64,000 bases of DNA. It comes from Salvator merianae. Lineage: Eukaryota > Chordata > Lepidosauria > Squamata > Teiidae. Positions 1-10,485 of this stretch are shown here, in pieces. A program made the position numbers and the translations under genes. The DNA lies in contig QVOM02000025.1 of assembly GCA_003586115.2 (NCBI GenBank), forward strand, positions 47,931,329 through 47,995,328, given 5' to 3'. How positions within the stretch are numbered: the stretch's first letter is position 1; each line of letters starts with the position of its first letter. Under the pieces are notes generated by a model. The model was given only the letters and a program-made list of their open reading frames with translations, was not told the origin of the DNA and searched no databases.

Positions 1-380
1 AACTGACAGCTTTCAGTCCTTTTATTTACAAGACTAATGTGAAATAGAGGAGAAATGGATCAAAAGGATAGGGTATTAAGATTCAGAGTTGAAACAAAAT
101 AGAAGTGTCAACACATCAAAATCCCCAGAAGATTCTAGAAGCTAGAGTAAACTCGTATTTCATATGTGTGCTCTCATGAACTCTTTAAATATGGATACAA
201 ATTCTATTTTTATGCTTTTATATCCAGCCTATAGTTGAGGAAGGCTCAAATATGTGTTTTTTTTTTTTTTAAGAATACCTAAAAAGCAGTAGTATTTTGT
301 CTAACATGGAGCATACCTTTTGTTTATCTTTCTTACAGATTTGCAGGCATAATAGCTACACTCAAAAGGTTAGCACAATG
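1..380. other. AT-rich non-coding DNA
   Basis: No gene, RNA gene or recognisable repeat is seen apart from a T-run near 257-271. The short open frames have no family resemblance. Confidence 0.5.
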
Positions 381-388
381 GTATCTCA

Positions 389-580
389 TAGAGATGTGTC
401 AAACTGGTTTGGGTTCAAACCTGTTCAAATTTAATAGGGGGTATTTGAAAGGTCAGAGTTCAACTCAAACACCCTGACAGTTCAAAGAAAGAAGAAGAAA
501 AAGATTGAAATGGAACTGAACAAAGGCGTATTCTGATCAGTTTGAACAGAGCAGCCAGTTTAAGTTCTTGCATATCTCTA
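389..580. mobile_element. Non-autonomous hAT-like element, 192 bp
   Basis: The element starts TAGAGATGTGTC and ends GCATATCTCTA, a pair of imperfect inverted ends. It is flanked by 8-bp duplications gtatctca (381-388) and gcatctca (581-588), which differ at one base. An 8-bp duplication with TAG...CTA ends is the hallmark of the hAT superfamily. The interior is rich in GTTCAAA/TTTGAAC words and has no transposase. It belongs to the same family as the copy at 62430-62733. Confidence 0.8.
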
Positions 581-588
581 GCATCTCA

Positions 589-3500
589 GTGAAAAAAAAC
601 CAGTTGGTAACAGGCATGAAAAAGGTTAAGAATTTTTAAAATAATATTTTAGATATGATTGGCATGGCTAGTAATATGCAGGAGAAAGTGATCACAAAAT
701 GAGAGCCTTCTTTAGTTCTATTACCCTCAGAGGAGCGAGGGGTTGCAACACATGAAAGGGCTTTCTCTGTGGTGTCCCCTGGATCTGGAATACCTTCCCA
801 GTGGAGGTACACTAGGCATCTCTTTTATGTGGGATTTGGCACCTGATTAAAAGACACTTTTCACCTGGGCCTTTGATTCATAGTTTCTATTGAAGGTAGT
901 CCTGCCAGGGTGAAGGGAGTGGGGAAGAAAGGTTGGACGTGGAGTGATGCATTCAGAAGATCCTCCCCAACCATCCCCTGGGGCTCTTCATCTGCCTTGG
1001 GAATCAACTTGTCTGTAATGCTGGTACTCCAATTCTTGGGATACATCAACTATTGATGCAGAGGAATAGAGGGATGTAGAAGTACCTTAAAAACCTCAAC
1101 TATTTTTGCACTGACTTAAATGATAACTTCTTGTGCTATTTCCTGTACAGCACAAAGTGTCCTCATAAACATAGCACCAACAGAACACAGGGGGAAAGGA
1201 ACACCTGTTGTGGGGCAGAGGTGTAATGCATATGTTCACCCTGCATCAGTTTCTCCATGTCTCTTGCTGCTGACTTGACACAAGTTACCCCTTCACTTGT
1301 CTGCATCCTGCCCCCGTGGAAATGCAGCCAATTATATGTTTACCATTGTTACTTATGTGTTTGAACCCTAAACTGGCGCATGCAGTCTTGCACTGGGATT
1401 TAGGCTACAGTGAGAAAAACACTCGAACAGGAATGATGCCAGGGCCTTACTTCAGAGTAAATAGTCACCAAATTCTTCTTTTGTAGTGCAACTCTGTGCT
1501 GGTTGGACATGCTTGATGCCCCCTTATAATAATATACAGTAGTAACCTGTACCTGCATTCAGTGCCCAGCTGACAAACCACATGCCGTTTTCATGACTAG
1601 GCACACAAAGTAAAGATGAAAATGAAAGATGCCTCAAACACATCTGTTGTTGTCCTTGATCCTGCCTTAATAGAACAGATCTTCAGTTCTTGTAGCTACT
1701 ATTGGATGGCTGGAAGAAGATAATTTTCTCCTCCCTCCCCCGTTTTTACAGAACTGACAACAAGGACTGGAGAGGTGATTTATCACATCTCCATTCCTTG
1801 TCGACAATGAGGAAGTGTATCTGACATCTGTGGCAAGCAATCAACTTCCTCTTTAGCTGTAACTATTGCTATTGGAGGTCTCAGAGAGAGAGAATGATGC
1901 TGCCTCCTCAGTCCTCCAAGAGCCATGGCAGAATGACAGCTAGGGATAGGGGTTTGATTTTTTCTTGTGGGGGGTTATTCCATGTGCCTGGTACTGCCTG
2001 CCTGCACACAAAAACAAATGTCTAAATAACATCAGCTTGTTTATTGCTCTTGTTAGTTAGCAGTGAATTTTGTTGGGTAGTAGTCACTGCATGGATACAT
2101 CCTTCGATTCTTCCCTGCAAATACAGAAGTTTGCTACTAAATTTCTTCCAGGGAGATATTAACAATATAGTTTGATGATGGTCACAAATTATTAGCTTCC
2201 CTAAAGTATCCATATGTCTCTGTCTAACCCTGGCAGGCTGCCACTACTATTGGCATCTATGGTTTATCAATAAAAGGTATCAGGACCTCATAAATCCAAA
2301 TTAAATATAGGTATCAGGAACACTTTGATGTAGAGAGGATGAGCAAGTTCTCTAACAGATGGAAAGCACTTAACATTTCCTTTTTTTTTTTTTTAAAGAA
2401 AAAATATATATGCATATTTAGTTCATAAATTTAGTATTTGTATTCTGATATTTTGTATTATGTTCATTTGGTTATTTATCAGCTTATCAGCTTAGAAACT
2501 CCACACATTTTTTATTTCTCTTTAGACCAAATAAATCCTCTTTTATAAAGTGAGAATGCAAATTGTCATGTGGTTGCACTGAATAAATGTAGGATTTATT
2601 GATATTTTATGAATTATGAACCTATAGGACAGTAGCTTGTTATCAGAAAGTATATGAGGAGGGTCAATATTTATATTTCATCAAACCAGGATTAAATTGA
2701 AAAAAGTTTCTTTTTTTGTGGTTCACAAAATATTCTGAATGAGTATTGTGAAGTAATTCTCTTCCATATTAAGCAGGTTAGGATATTCTTTTACAATGCA
2801 TATTGTTTGAACTAGGTTTACAAATGGACACATTGTATCTGCTCAATTTTTGTTTGTTTGTTTTGTTTTAATTGACATGGTTTTGATATAAAACATTTAT
2901 TTGATTCTCGCCAGACCTGGAGCAAACAGATGCCACATGAACCAAGAATAAATTGCAGCTCGCTTCTTTGACAAATGGATACCTGCTCCATACCTGCTGT
3001 TAAATGTAAGGTTAAAAATAATTTGGAATTAGGTTAGCTGGTGGGATGTTTTTTGAAAATACAAATATTTCCATTTGAAGGTTGAATCTGCTCAGTTGCT
3101 CAGATCAGGTGTGCAATATGAAGCAATAAATACATGCCATCATGTATGTCTTTGATCTGTTCATGCATGTATGCATAACACTGCATTCCAAGTCTGATGC
3201 AGGCAACCATGTATGAATGCCATTGTGCATTGAGTCATACATACATCCATGCATCTCTCATTGGAACTATTAGTCATCCTGATCAGACTTTATTTGTATA
3301 TTTCCTGAAATGCAAACTTCATAAATTAGAAAATAATGGCTTTCTTTTTTCTAATTGTTTAATATTGGGCTATGAGCCATATGAACTTGTTGAACCTTCT
3401 TAAACTGTGTGTGTGCTTGTACTGATGCATTTTTTGGTGACTTGTGGGTTATATTACTGTCTATCACTGCTTTTATCAAGCAAAGTTTTTTGTTTTCTAT

Positions 3501-3675
3501 TTGATTCTTAGAAACTTAATGAATTAATAGATGACAAAAATGACGACCATGATCATTAAGATAATAACTGCAGTTATATTCCATTAAAAAAAAAAAAAAA
3601 AGATCTCAAAGAGAACAGCATTATTCCCACCTGCCATCATATTCTCACATCAATCCTTAGATTAGACTAACAGAT
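589..3675. other. AT-rich non-coding stretch
   Basis: About 3 kb with no gene or assignable repeat. The longest open frames are about 60-70 codons with ordinary AT-rich composition. There is an A-run near 3585-3601. It may be intergenic or intronic. Confidence 0.5.
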
Positions 3676-3678
3676 AGA

Positions 3679-4066
3679 GGGCCTGTCTGCATTTTAGTGC
3701 TAGTGAGTGATCAGATGCTCACTAGCACAGCACTTCTGCATTTTGTGGTGGCCGGAGAAGTCAGGAGCATCTGCAGATACTCCTGATCACTATTAGCTAT
3801 GGGCAACAAAATTGTTGTCCACAGTTGGATTGGGAGCCTCTGGAATGCTCTCAGTAAGCAGCATTTGCACCTAGTTTCAGGTGGAAATGTTGCAGGCCAG
3901 GCTGCACTGTATCCGTACTCACCATGACTGTGGCCAAACATTTATGTGATCTCTGTCATGCTGGGTGACTGGCATTCACACTGTGAATGCTGGAAGCCTG
4001 GTTCTGGCTTGTTCCAGTCCTTATAGTGCTGATGGCTATTCCAAGGTGAAAAGTGTGAAAAGACCC
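3679..4066. mobile_element. Palindromic DNA transposon with 3-bp TSD, copy A, 388 bp
   Basis: The left end reads GGGCCTGTCTGCATTTTAG; the right end on the reverse strand reads GGGTCTTTTCACACTTTTC. It is flanked by the 3-bp repeat aga (3676-3678 and 4067-4069). The same internal words (for example the CCAGCATTCACAGTG type) recur at 15705-16155, 24196-24290 and 42509-42811, which defines a family. No transposase is present. GG-rich ends with a 3-bp duplication suggest PIF/Harbinger, but the superfamily is an inference. Confidence 0.7.
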
Positions 4067-4068
4067 AG

Positions 4069-4150
4069 AGATTGGCTCGAGGTCACCTAGTCAACATCCA
4101 CAAAAGGGTGAAGATTTTAACCCTGGTCTTCTAGGCTGCATTCCAAATAT
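4069..4150 (+). mobile_element. MIR-like SINE fragment
   Basis: The stretch resembles the MIR core and tail found across amniotes. It has a run like 'GGTCACCTAGTCAACATCCA' followed by 'TTTTAACCCTGGTCTTCTAGGCTGC', recalling the MIR order of 'AAGGTCAC..AGC' then 'GAACCCAGG.CTTC'. It is diverged and begins directly after the transposon at 3679-4066, so that element may have inserted next to or into it. Confidence 0.5.
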
Positions 4151-5200
4151 TAATACAGAACATGGAATGTTCAAGTGAATCACTTTCTGGTCTAATTGAG
4201 CAGGAACCACAACAGCTGCTGGTCCCCATCTAACTCCAGAGGCCATGAAGAAAAGTTTATTGGCATCTGAAGTTGCAGACCAGTTTATTTGTTTTGGTGG
4301 TAGACCACAAGTTGCTGCTTTCTAGGGCCATTTCCAGGAACTCGGTGAAATGGTGCCATGCTGCTGGCCCATTCAGGAAAAATCTTGGCTCATCCACCAT
4401 CAGAAACACTTGGGAAACAGCTTTAAAGTGGTCTCCCATTGGTGTTCTCCCTGGTGCCATTGTCACACTGGGGAATAAATCAGCTGTTGGTATCAGATCA
4501 TTCTCTGGGAGGCATGGATCCTGCGTTCCCTGATCACAGCTAGTACATTCCCTAGGGCCTATGTGGGAGCCGTACCAGATTCTAGTCCATCAGTCTTGCC
4601 ACTACCAACTATTTATTACATGGTAGTAGAGGAAGGTCCTTGATAGTCCTTGGGAATTGTGATTTTATCAGATGATCAGTCTATCAGAATATTCAGAATG
4701 ATTTCAGCAGTACTCCATGGATAAAAGTCACTTATCCATAGCAGAAATTCTTATGCTAAACCCAGTCATGGTGAAGTTCTGCTACAAGGTTTGCATTATT
4801 TGCTTTTGTGGAATTACAAGCTTGTAATGTGTCTTTGGCACCATAGCAAGAAACAGTTCAAAAGATGTAATCATTTGTTTGGGGAATTTTACAAATGTTC
4901 TCTTCTGTTGTTCAGTAACTCCATTCCTTCTACAGTGATTACAGTTACACATTAGTAACTCACTTGTTAAGTAAGTTTATTCAAATATCATGCTCTGGTG
5001 CCTCATCAAATGCCCACAGAGATCAGGAAAACATTTCCTTTGCTTCTTACCTGTCATGTACAAAAATGTTCTTTGGATAGATGGATTACAGCACTTCCCT
5101 CTATGGAAATTCAAAGAGGAACTGACTATCTATGGCACTGCAAAATATTTGAAAGACCTAAGATACACACAACAACAATTGGATCAAAATGATACAAGAT
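4151..5200. other. Unassigned stretch with overlapping open frames at 4257-4533
   Basis: No gene is identified. Between 4257 and 4533 both strands are open (86 codons forward, 69 codons reverse), more than nearby AT-rich DNA. The predicted peptides show no motif I recognise. It could be an old repeat or chance. Confidence 0.4.
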
Positions 5201-5339
5201 TACACTAGAGTATGCTGTCTCTTATGAAAAAGCTGTCTACTAATTTTATTCTTGCTAAAATGGTATTTCCAACAAATCCTGTTATCATTGACATCCTATT
5301 TGTCTGCTTTTTAGTGAGCTTATTTTTAACAGTTTACTC

Positions 5340-5470
5340 TTCATGTAGTGTTAGTGTATTACTGTATTACTTAATATTAGTGTTGCTGTAACCTGCTCTG
5401 AGACCTCTGGGTACAGGGCAGGATACAAATAGAAATACATAAATGGATACATAAATAAGTAGATAAGTAC
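5340..5470 (+). mobile_element. 3' end of an L2-like LINE
   Basis: The segment 'GTAACCTGCTCTGAGACC' followed by 'GGCAGGATACAAATAG' and an A/T-rich tail of ATAAATGG/ATAAATAA units matches the 3' UTR end typical of sauropsid L2-like LINEs. That end normally reads 'gcc-ctgagac-c...gggcgg-atataaat' before a short tandem tail. Only the end is recognised; the upstream limit is uncertain. Confidence 0.6.
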
Positions 5471-6468
5471 ATAAACAAATAGAAACATTTTCACCAGATT
5501 TATTTATTTTTGTTTTTGTTGTTTGTTGTTTTCCTGTTGGCTTTTTAAAATATTTTACTTTATTTCTGATGCAAAAGTATTTGCAGATTCACAGCTACTG
5601 AAGCACATTTACAACAGGTACAGGATTTCCACATTTTAGTCAAAGGATCTGATAGATATAATGCCACAGGCAAACAGACCAAAAAAAGAAAATAAACATA
5701 AATTCTGGCATTTCAGAAGATGATTTCTTATATTCTTCTTCCTTCCTATTTAGCATATGGGTATTTCTTAGTTACATAATGACTGTCTAGTATTGCCTGT
5801 TTTTTTCACAATAGTTTTTGCTTGTTTGCTTGCTTTCTTGTTTTTCCCTCTGAAAAGATTACCACACTAGTAATTTGTCCCTCCTTCCTTTCTCACCAAA
5901 TCATTTGTTTTGCTTTGCTTGTGATTTTAAAGCAAAATTTATATACAGGCACAAGGAAGGAATCACAGGGTAGAAGTGGGGGGTGCAGAGGGAGAGATTC
6001 TTCCCATAGCTGGAAATCAAGTAATAAGGGTCAGTTTGTTGCACCATTATTCACAAAGTTCCCTTTTCACAGCTACTAAACACATTCTTATTTTAATTAG
6101 GAAACACCATGGAAATACAACATGTAATTAGCACTATCATTTAAAAAATAAAAACAAAACAACCCTTTCTGATACTTTCGTAATCTATAAAATTGTTCTG
6201 CTCTTTTTATTAACCAAAGTCAAACTGAAGAATATCTAACTTTTTATTAACTTAGAACTTCACAGAAGTTTAAACTGAAATGAGCAACACAGCAACATTT
6301 CAGTTATATAGAGGCAATATTCTGTCCTTGCAAGTGAGAAAATAAAATACACTCTTACTTTGAAAGGTTTAGGATCCAATTCACTTTATTATAACATAAA
6401 TACATGTTTAAAAGCTGTTATTCCAAACTGCACAGTTTAATACAGCAGAAGGCATTCTGTTGATTCCA

Positions 6469-6508
6469 ATATATATATATATATATATGTATATACATAT
6501 ATATATGT
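6469..6508. repeat. (AT)n microsatellite
   Basis: About 20 bp of uninterrupted AT dinucleotides followed by interrupted ATATGTATATACATATAT. Confidence 0.95.
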
Positions 6509-6799
6509 AGTGCATTAGCTGTAAGTAGTTGTGGTTTGAAGAAAATATTTAATAGAATAACTAATTCTCCATCTAAACACAATGTATGAGATATGCCTAC
6601 ATTATTTTATAACAATTTTATGCTTCATTCACCTTTCACATTCCTGAAACTAAAACTTGTAAGATGAGCTACAATAAAGTGTCAAGGTGTGGAATGCAGT
6701 TCATAAACTTCTTCAAATAACATTTATAGAAACAATAATGATAGATTAGGAGTGTTTTATCTTTAAGAGCTGCAGGCAATCAGGCTGTTGTTTATCACT

Positions 6800-6847
6800 G
6801 CATTAAATGAGAAGTCTACAGTTGCATTAAATGAGAAGTCTACATTT
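6800..6847. repeat. 24-bp unit repeated twice in tandem
   Basis: The unit beginning GCATTAAATGAGAAGTCTAC occupies 6800-6823 and again 6824-6847, identical except near the last bases. Confidence 0.9.
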
Positions 6848-7035
6848 GTGTGACAAAGGTAGATTAGGCAAAGTTATTAGAGTATTTAAGACCTCTTTGT
6901 TCATAGCTGATTTTCATACTTGGTATTTGCTATACTTTATAAGTATAGCACATATTAATAAACTATAGCTGGATCCAGACAAGACAGAGCACTGTGTGCC
7001 AGAGGTTCTTGAGTCATGAAATAGAAAGACATAAT

Positions 7036-7594
7036 GGCCCTTTCTGCACCAGAGGCATAGCAAGGGGGGGCGCGGGGGGCGCTGCGCACCGGGCGACGCA
7101 TTGTTGGGGGCGGCGCCCGCCTTTGAGCTGAGCCCTCCCGCCCGGCCGGCCGTTTGCCTTTTCTCGGCTTCACCGGCACGTCCGCTGCTCGCTTGACCCG
7201 CCCGCCGCTCGCTCGCCCCGTCCGCCACTCACTCGCCGCTTGCTCGCCCCGCCTGCTGCTCACTTGCCGCTCACTCGCCCCACCCGCTCACTGCGCCGGC
7301 TGGCGCGCACGCAGCCATTATCATGGCGGCAGCGGGAGTAGGCTGCTGCAGGGTGGGGCGCCGAGCTCGGCTGCCACCGTTTGGTCCGCCCTGGGTGGCG
7401 GAACGTTTAGCTACACCGCTGTTCTGCACTTTGACTTATTGTGGATTGTATCCCAGAATAGGGAACTGCTATCTGCATCCTAGTGCAAACTATGAAAGGT
7501 CTTGCCCAGAGCCTTCAATAGTCTGCACTAGCATGCAGATGGCAGGTCCCTATTCTGAGATATAATCTGGATACGTCCAAGTGCAGAAAGGGCC
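7036..7594. mobile_element. Palindromic transposon with GGCCCTTTCTGCAC ends, split by a hAT insertion
   Basis: The left end is GGCCCTTTCTGCAC; the right end is its exact complement GTGCAGAAAGGGCC. Without the insert at 7050-7421 and its duplicated 8 bp, the element is about 180 bp. It matches the element at 43074-43243 in the opposite orientation over its whole length. Its two halves are largely self-complementary (the TGCTAGTGCA.. core and the CAGGTCCCTATTCTGAGATA block). No clear flanking duplication is visible at this copy. Confidence 0.8.
7050..7421. mobile_element. GC-rich non-autonomous hAT element nested in another transposon, 372 bp
   Basis: It begins CAGAGGCATAGCAAG and ends GTTTAGCTACACCGCTG, matching the CAG-GGCGTAGCTA ends common in vertebrate hAT elements. 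The 8-bp target duplication TTCTGCAC is exact (7042-7049 and 7422-7429). The interior is very GC- and CpG-rich with repeated CGCTCGCTCGCC / CTCACTCGCC words. Open frames across it on both strands reach about 100 codons, but these reflect composition rather than a gene. Confidence 0.85.
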
Positions 7595-7799
7595 CTTGTT
7601 CTTGAGGGAACTGTGTTACCTCACAAGGAGCAAGAGTTTAGCTTAAGGATACATTTGGACTAGGCACTGTCTTTGTAGGCTTAGGTAAAAGTAGTAGCTA
7701 CTGTGGCTACTTCCAACTCATAGTCATTCATCAACTATATTCCTTCCTGGGATTACTTGGCCACACTGATGTATAATTTGGTGTCACTATGTCCAAGCT

Positions 7800-7975
7800 G
7801 GACATGACTGTTGAAATGTGCTGGTGAGAAATGCAGCAGCAAGGCTGTTGGTAGATATTTCTGTCTGGACAAACATTACACCAATCTTAAAGGACAAACA
7901 ATGGTTGCCAATCTCCTAATGAGCCCAAGTCAAGGATCTAATATTGACTTATATGGCCCTATCTCAGGGCAAGTC
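7800..7975 (+). mobile_element. L2-like LINE fragment (end of RT region)
   Basis: The order of words matches the segment just after the DYCNALY region of L2-like reverse transcriptases: 'AAATGCAGCAGCAAGGCTG', 'ACATTACACCAATCTTAAA', 'GGTTGCCAATCTCC', then a stretch like 'TTGACTTATATGGCCCTA'. In an intact element this encodes '..QNAAARL..HITPIL..LHWLP'. Here the frame is broken and the downstream part is not recognisable. Confidence 0.6.
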
Positions 7976-8477
7976 ATAATAAAATCATTATCAAAACAAA
8001 ATAGATTGACTGAAACAGTGACAGCGCTTGCATGGCAAGGGCACACTGTTCTCTCAGCCAAAGGCCAGGGTAATGTGTGCTTATTATTTGTGGGGAAAGA
8101 AACTCCTTAAAAGGTCAGCATATCTAGTACATTCAGAAGATTGTTAACAATCCAGCCACACTCCGTAAGCCAAGAAATCTTCACATGTTGCGAACATAGG
8201 CAACTTCTGCACAACAGAAGCTTCCTAGTAGCCTGTCAGTCTCCAATTGTGATAGCAGTTTCCTTTTGATTATATATGAGCATTGAGTAACTAATTGCCT
8301 CAGTGAGTGTGGATGTTGGTTTTTTAAGCATTCATACTTTTCTCCTTCATGTTATATACCTCCCCTCCAATTCAGCTTACTATTATAGAAACATTCCATT
8401 AGGTCCAGGTTGTCTTGACATCTGAATGCCCTGGTTCCCCAACATCTGATGCAGAACTCATTAATCTGGGTGAATTC
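7976..8477. other. No recognisable feature
   Basis: Unique-looking AT-rich DNA following the LINE fragment; nothing supported. Confidence 0.4.
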
Positions 8478-8650
8478 CGAGATGGCATGACTCTATTCTT
8501 CTTTCTCTTATAGCTGAGGTAGAGTAGGTGGGTGAAGTGTGAGGGATGTTGCCTAAGGAAACCTTAGTGGAAGAATGTACCAGCTGGGATTTAAACCAGA
8601 GTCCTGCATGGTAAACTGTGTGCTCAACCACTGAACTATCCATAGTGCTC
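8478..8650 (+). mobile_element. MIR-like SINE
   Basis: Order and spacing match MIR-like SINEs: 'CTTATAGCTGAGGTAG', then 'GGATGTTGCCTAAGG', then 'AGCTGGGATTTAAACCAGAG' and 'CTCAACCACTGAACTATCC'. The last parts correspond to the usual 'GGGATTTGAACCC..' and 'TAACCACT..ACC' stretches. Confidence 0.6.
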
Positions 8651-10203
8651 GTATTAATGTACATTTGTAAGGATTCTTTTTCTTAACCTTTCCCTATATA
8701 TTTAGAAATGTTCCTGTATTGCCTAAATGGCTACATCTGCAACATTTTTTTAAAAAAAGCAGCTCATTGCATCTTAAAGTTGATAGCATGCAGATGCTAG
8801 TGTTCACATCCCAACTCTAATCCTCATTTAAAAAATACTTCAGTTTGGAAGTACCTTTTCTGGCTTTTAATATGGATTAAAGTATGAGCATATTCTGAGC
8901 CTCCCTTTTTTCAGCTATGCACAGATGCACCCCAATTTTCAAACATCTGAGCTACCTAAGTTGTTCTGAGAAATACACGTTTATAGCCATGTCAAAGGAG
9001 GATAGTACAAAAAACAAATCAATTGTAGTTTGTGAAACAAGAAGAAACACATTAGAATATGTGCGTGATTGAATATATAGGTTCACAGTCGTAGCATATT
9101 TATATGAGTGGTCATTTGCAAAATGAAAAAAGTCTATGTGTGTATATACAGTTTGTTTACAAAATGCATTTATTATTATTTTAATGTTATTTGAAATGAC
9201 ACAGATGCCACAATTTTATTTTACTGCTATGATATCAATCTTTCAAAGACATAGTATTAAGAGGTTTTCATTTAGATAATGTGTTTTTTTCATTGTTTGG
9301 CATTAAACTGAAATGCACAGAATGAAATCCAGATTGCTAAAGAAATAGATTGCATTATTTAGTTTGCATTCTGCTGAGTGTTTGTAGCTGTTTATGAACA
9401 TTTTTGTTTTTTTTAAAAAATGTTGTAATCATTTTTGCATGACAAAATACTATAAGTGTGTTTTCCTGTTCACTATAATGACTTCCATTTCACTTAACAC
9501 CTTACTTCTACTATTCCTGATGCCAAAAGAATAGGATGTTCTACAGTTATGGGAATAAGGGTGCATCCAGATGTAGGTAAAAAAACAAGTCCTCCACCCC
9601 TTGAGTGGATATTGGGGTTGACAGACATATTTGTGTCAATCCCAATATATTCCTGAGATAGTCAATGGAAAATCAGCTGAATTGGCATTACAGAAAATTC
9701 AGCAATTACACTGGGCTTTCCATAATGGTGATTGCTTACTTTTGTCTGGGATTTCTTCATGCAACCATTGCTCTTTCAAATACTTGTATATTAGCAAGCA
9801 CAGGGTGGAAAAAAAGAAAAAAGCAGATGTTTGCTAACATCTGGATATTTTACAAGAGCAACAGTTACACAAACAAACACCAGACAAACTAAGAACCTGA
9901 TATTTTCCTGAGATTGTTTCTTGTCATTTGGCAGGGTGACAAGAAGTGATTGTGGGATCTAAAGAAGATCTCACAATTTCCTCTTGGTTTCTGGAAGTAC
10001 CCTAAATTAATTCTCATATACCAGATTAGTTCTCTAATCAACAATTGTTTTCTCTGACTAGTAGTAGCTCTGTAGGACATCTGTCAATGATCTTTCACAT
10101 CGCTTGAAACGTTGTTGTTCTTATATTACAGATTCAAAGCACCAAATTGTGGCCAGTAACAATACCACCTAAGTGCTAGCTGCTAGACAAATAAAATAAA
10201 AAG
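8651..10203. other. AT-rich non-coding stretch
   Basis: No gene or confident repeat. Overlapping short frames at 9631-9892 look like chance. Confidence 0.4.
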
Positions 10204-10315
10204 GCTTTAAAGAACATAGCTAGAGTCCTGCTTGATCAGGTCAAAGGTCCATAAAATCTAGCATCTTGATCACAGTGGCCAATCAGATGCTTATGATAAA
10301 CTTATGAGACCTCAC
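10204..10315 (-). mobile_element. L2-like LINE 3' tail
   Basis: On the reverse strand this is the common sauropsid LINE tail, of the type 'gatgctggactagatggacc..ggtctgatccagcagggctcttatgttctta'. The forward text 'AGAACATAGCTAGAGTCCTG', 'CTTGATCAGGTCAAAGGTCC' and 'CACAGTGGCCAATCAGATGC' is its complement in the right order. Confidence 0.7.
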
Positions 10316-10342
10316 CTTCAACAGGTAGACTCTGGATTTGTT

Positions 10343-10485
10343 CAGACTAGCTATTTCAGTTGCCTTCTGGGCAAATTTGACCCTGGGGTGGGGAAACTAA
10401 AAATAAAAACTTCTGTGATTTTCTTATTTCCTGTTTGGCCCCCAGGGCCACATTCACCCAGAAGGCAACTGAAATATCTAGTCTG
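10343..10485. repeat. Foldback: inverted arms of about 46 bp around a 51-bp spacer
   Basis: The left arm starts CAGACTAGCTATTTCAGTTG (10343) and continues through a CTTCTGGG block to a GACCCTGGGG block. The right arm is its near-complement ending CAACTGAAATATCTAGTCTG (10485). About nine in ten arm positions pair. This is the form of a small palindromic DNA transposon, but no target duplication was found. Confidence 0.85.

Larger units (their letters stand above)
5471..7035. other. AT-rich non-coding stretch
   Basis: No gene is seen. It contains an (AT)n tract at 6469-6508 and a 24-bp exact tandem repeat near 6800-6847, both listed separately. The rest is AT-rich unique DNA. Confidence 0.5.

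Noticed and set aside
6914..7483. Several about 100-codon Arg/Ala/Pro-rich frames on both strands, suggesting a CpG-island first exon
   Set aside because: They coincide with a GC-rich transposon with exact 8-bp target duplications (7050-7421); the frames are a by-product of GC content.
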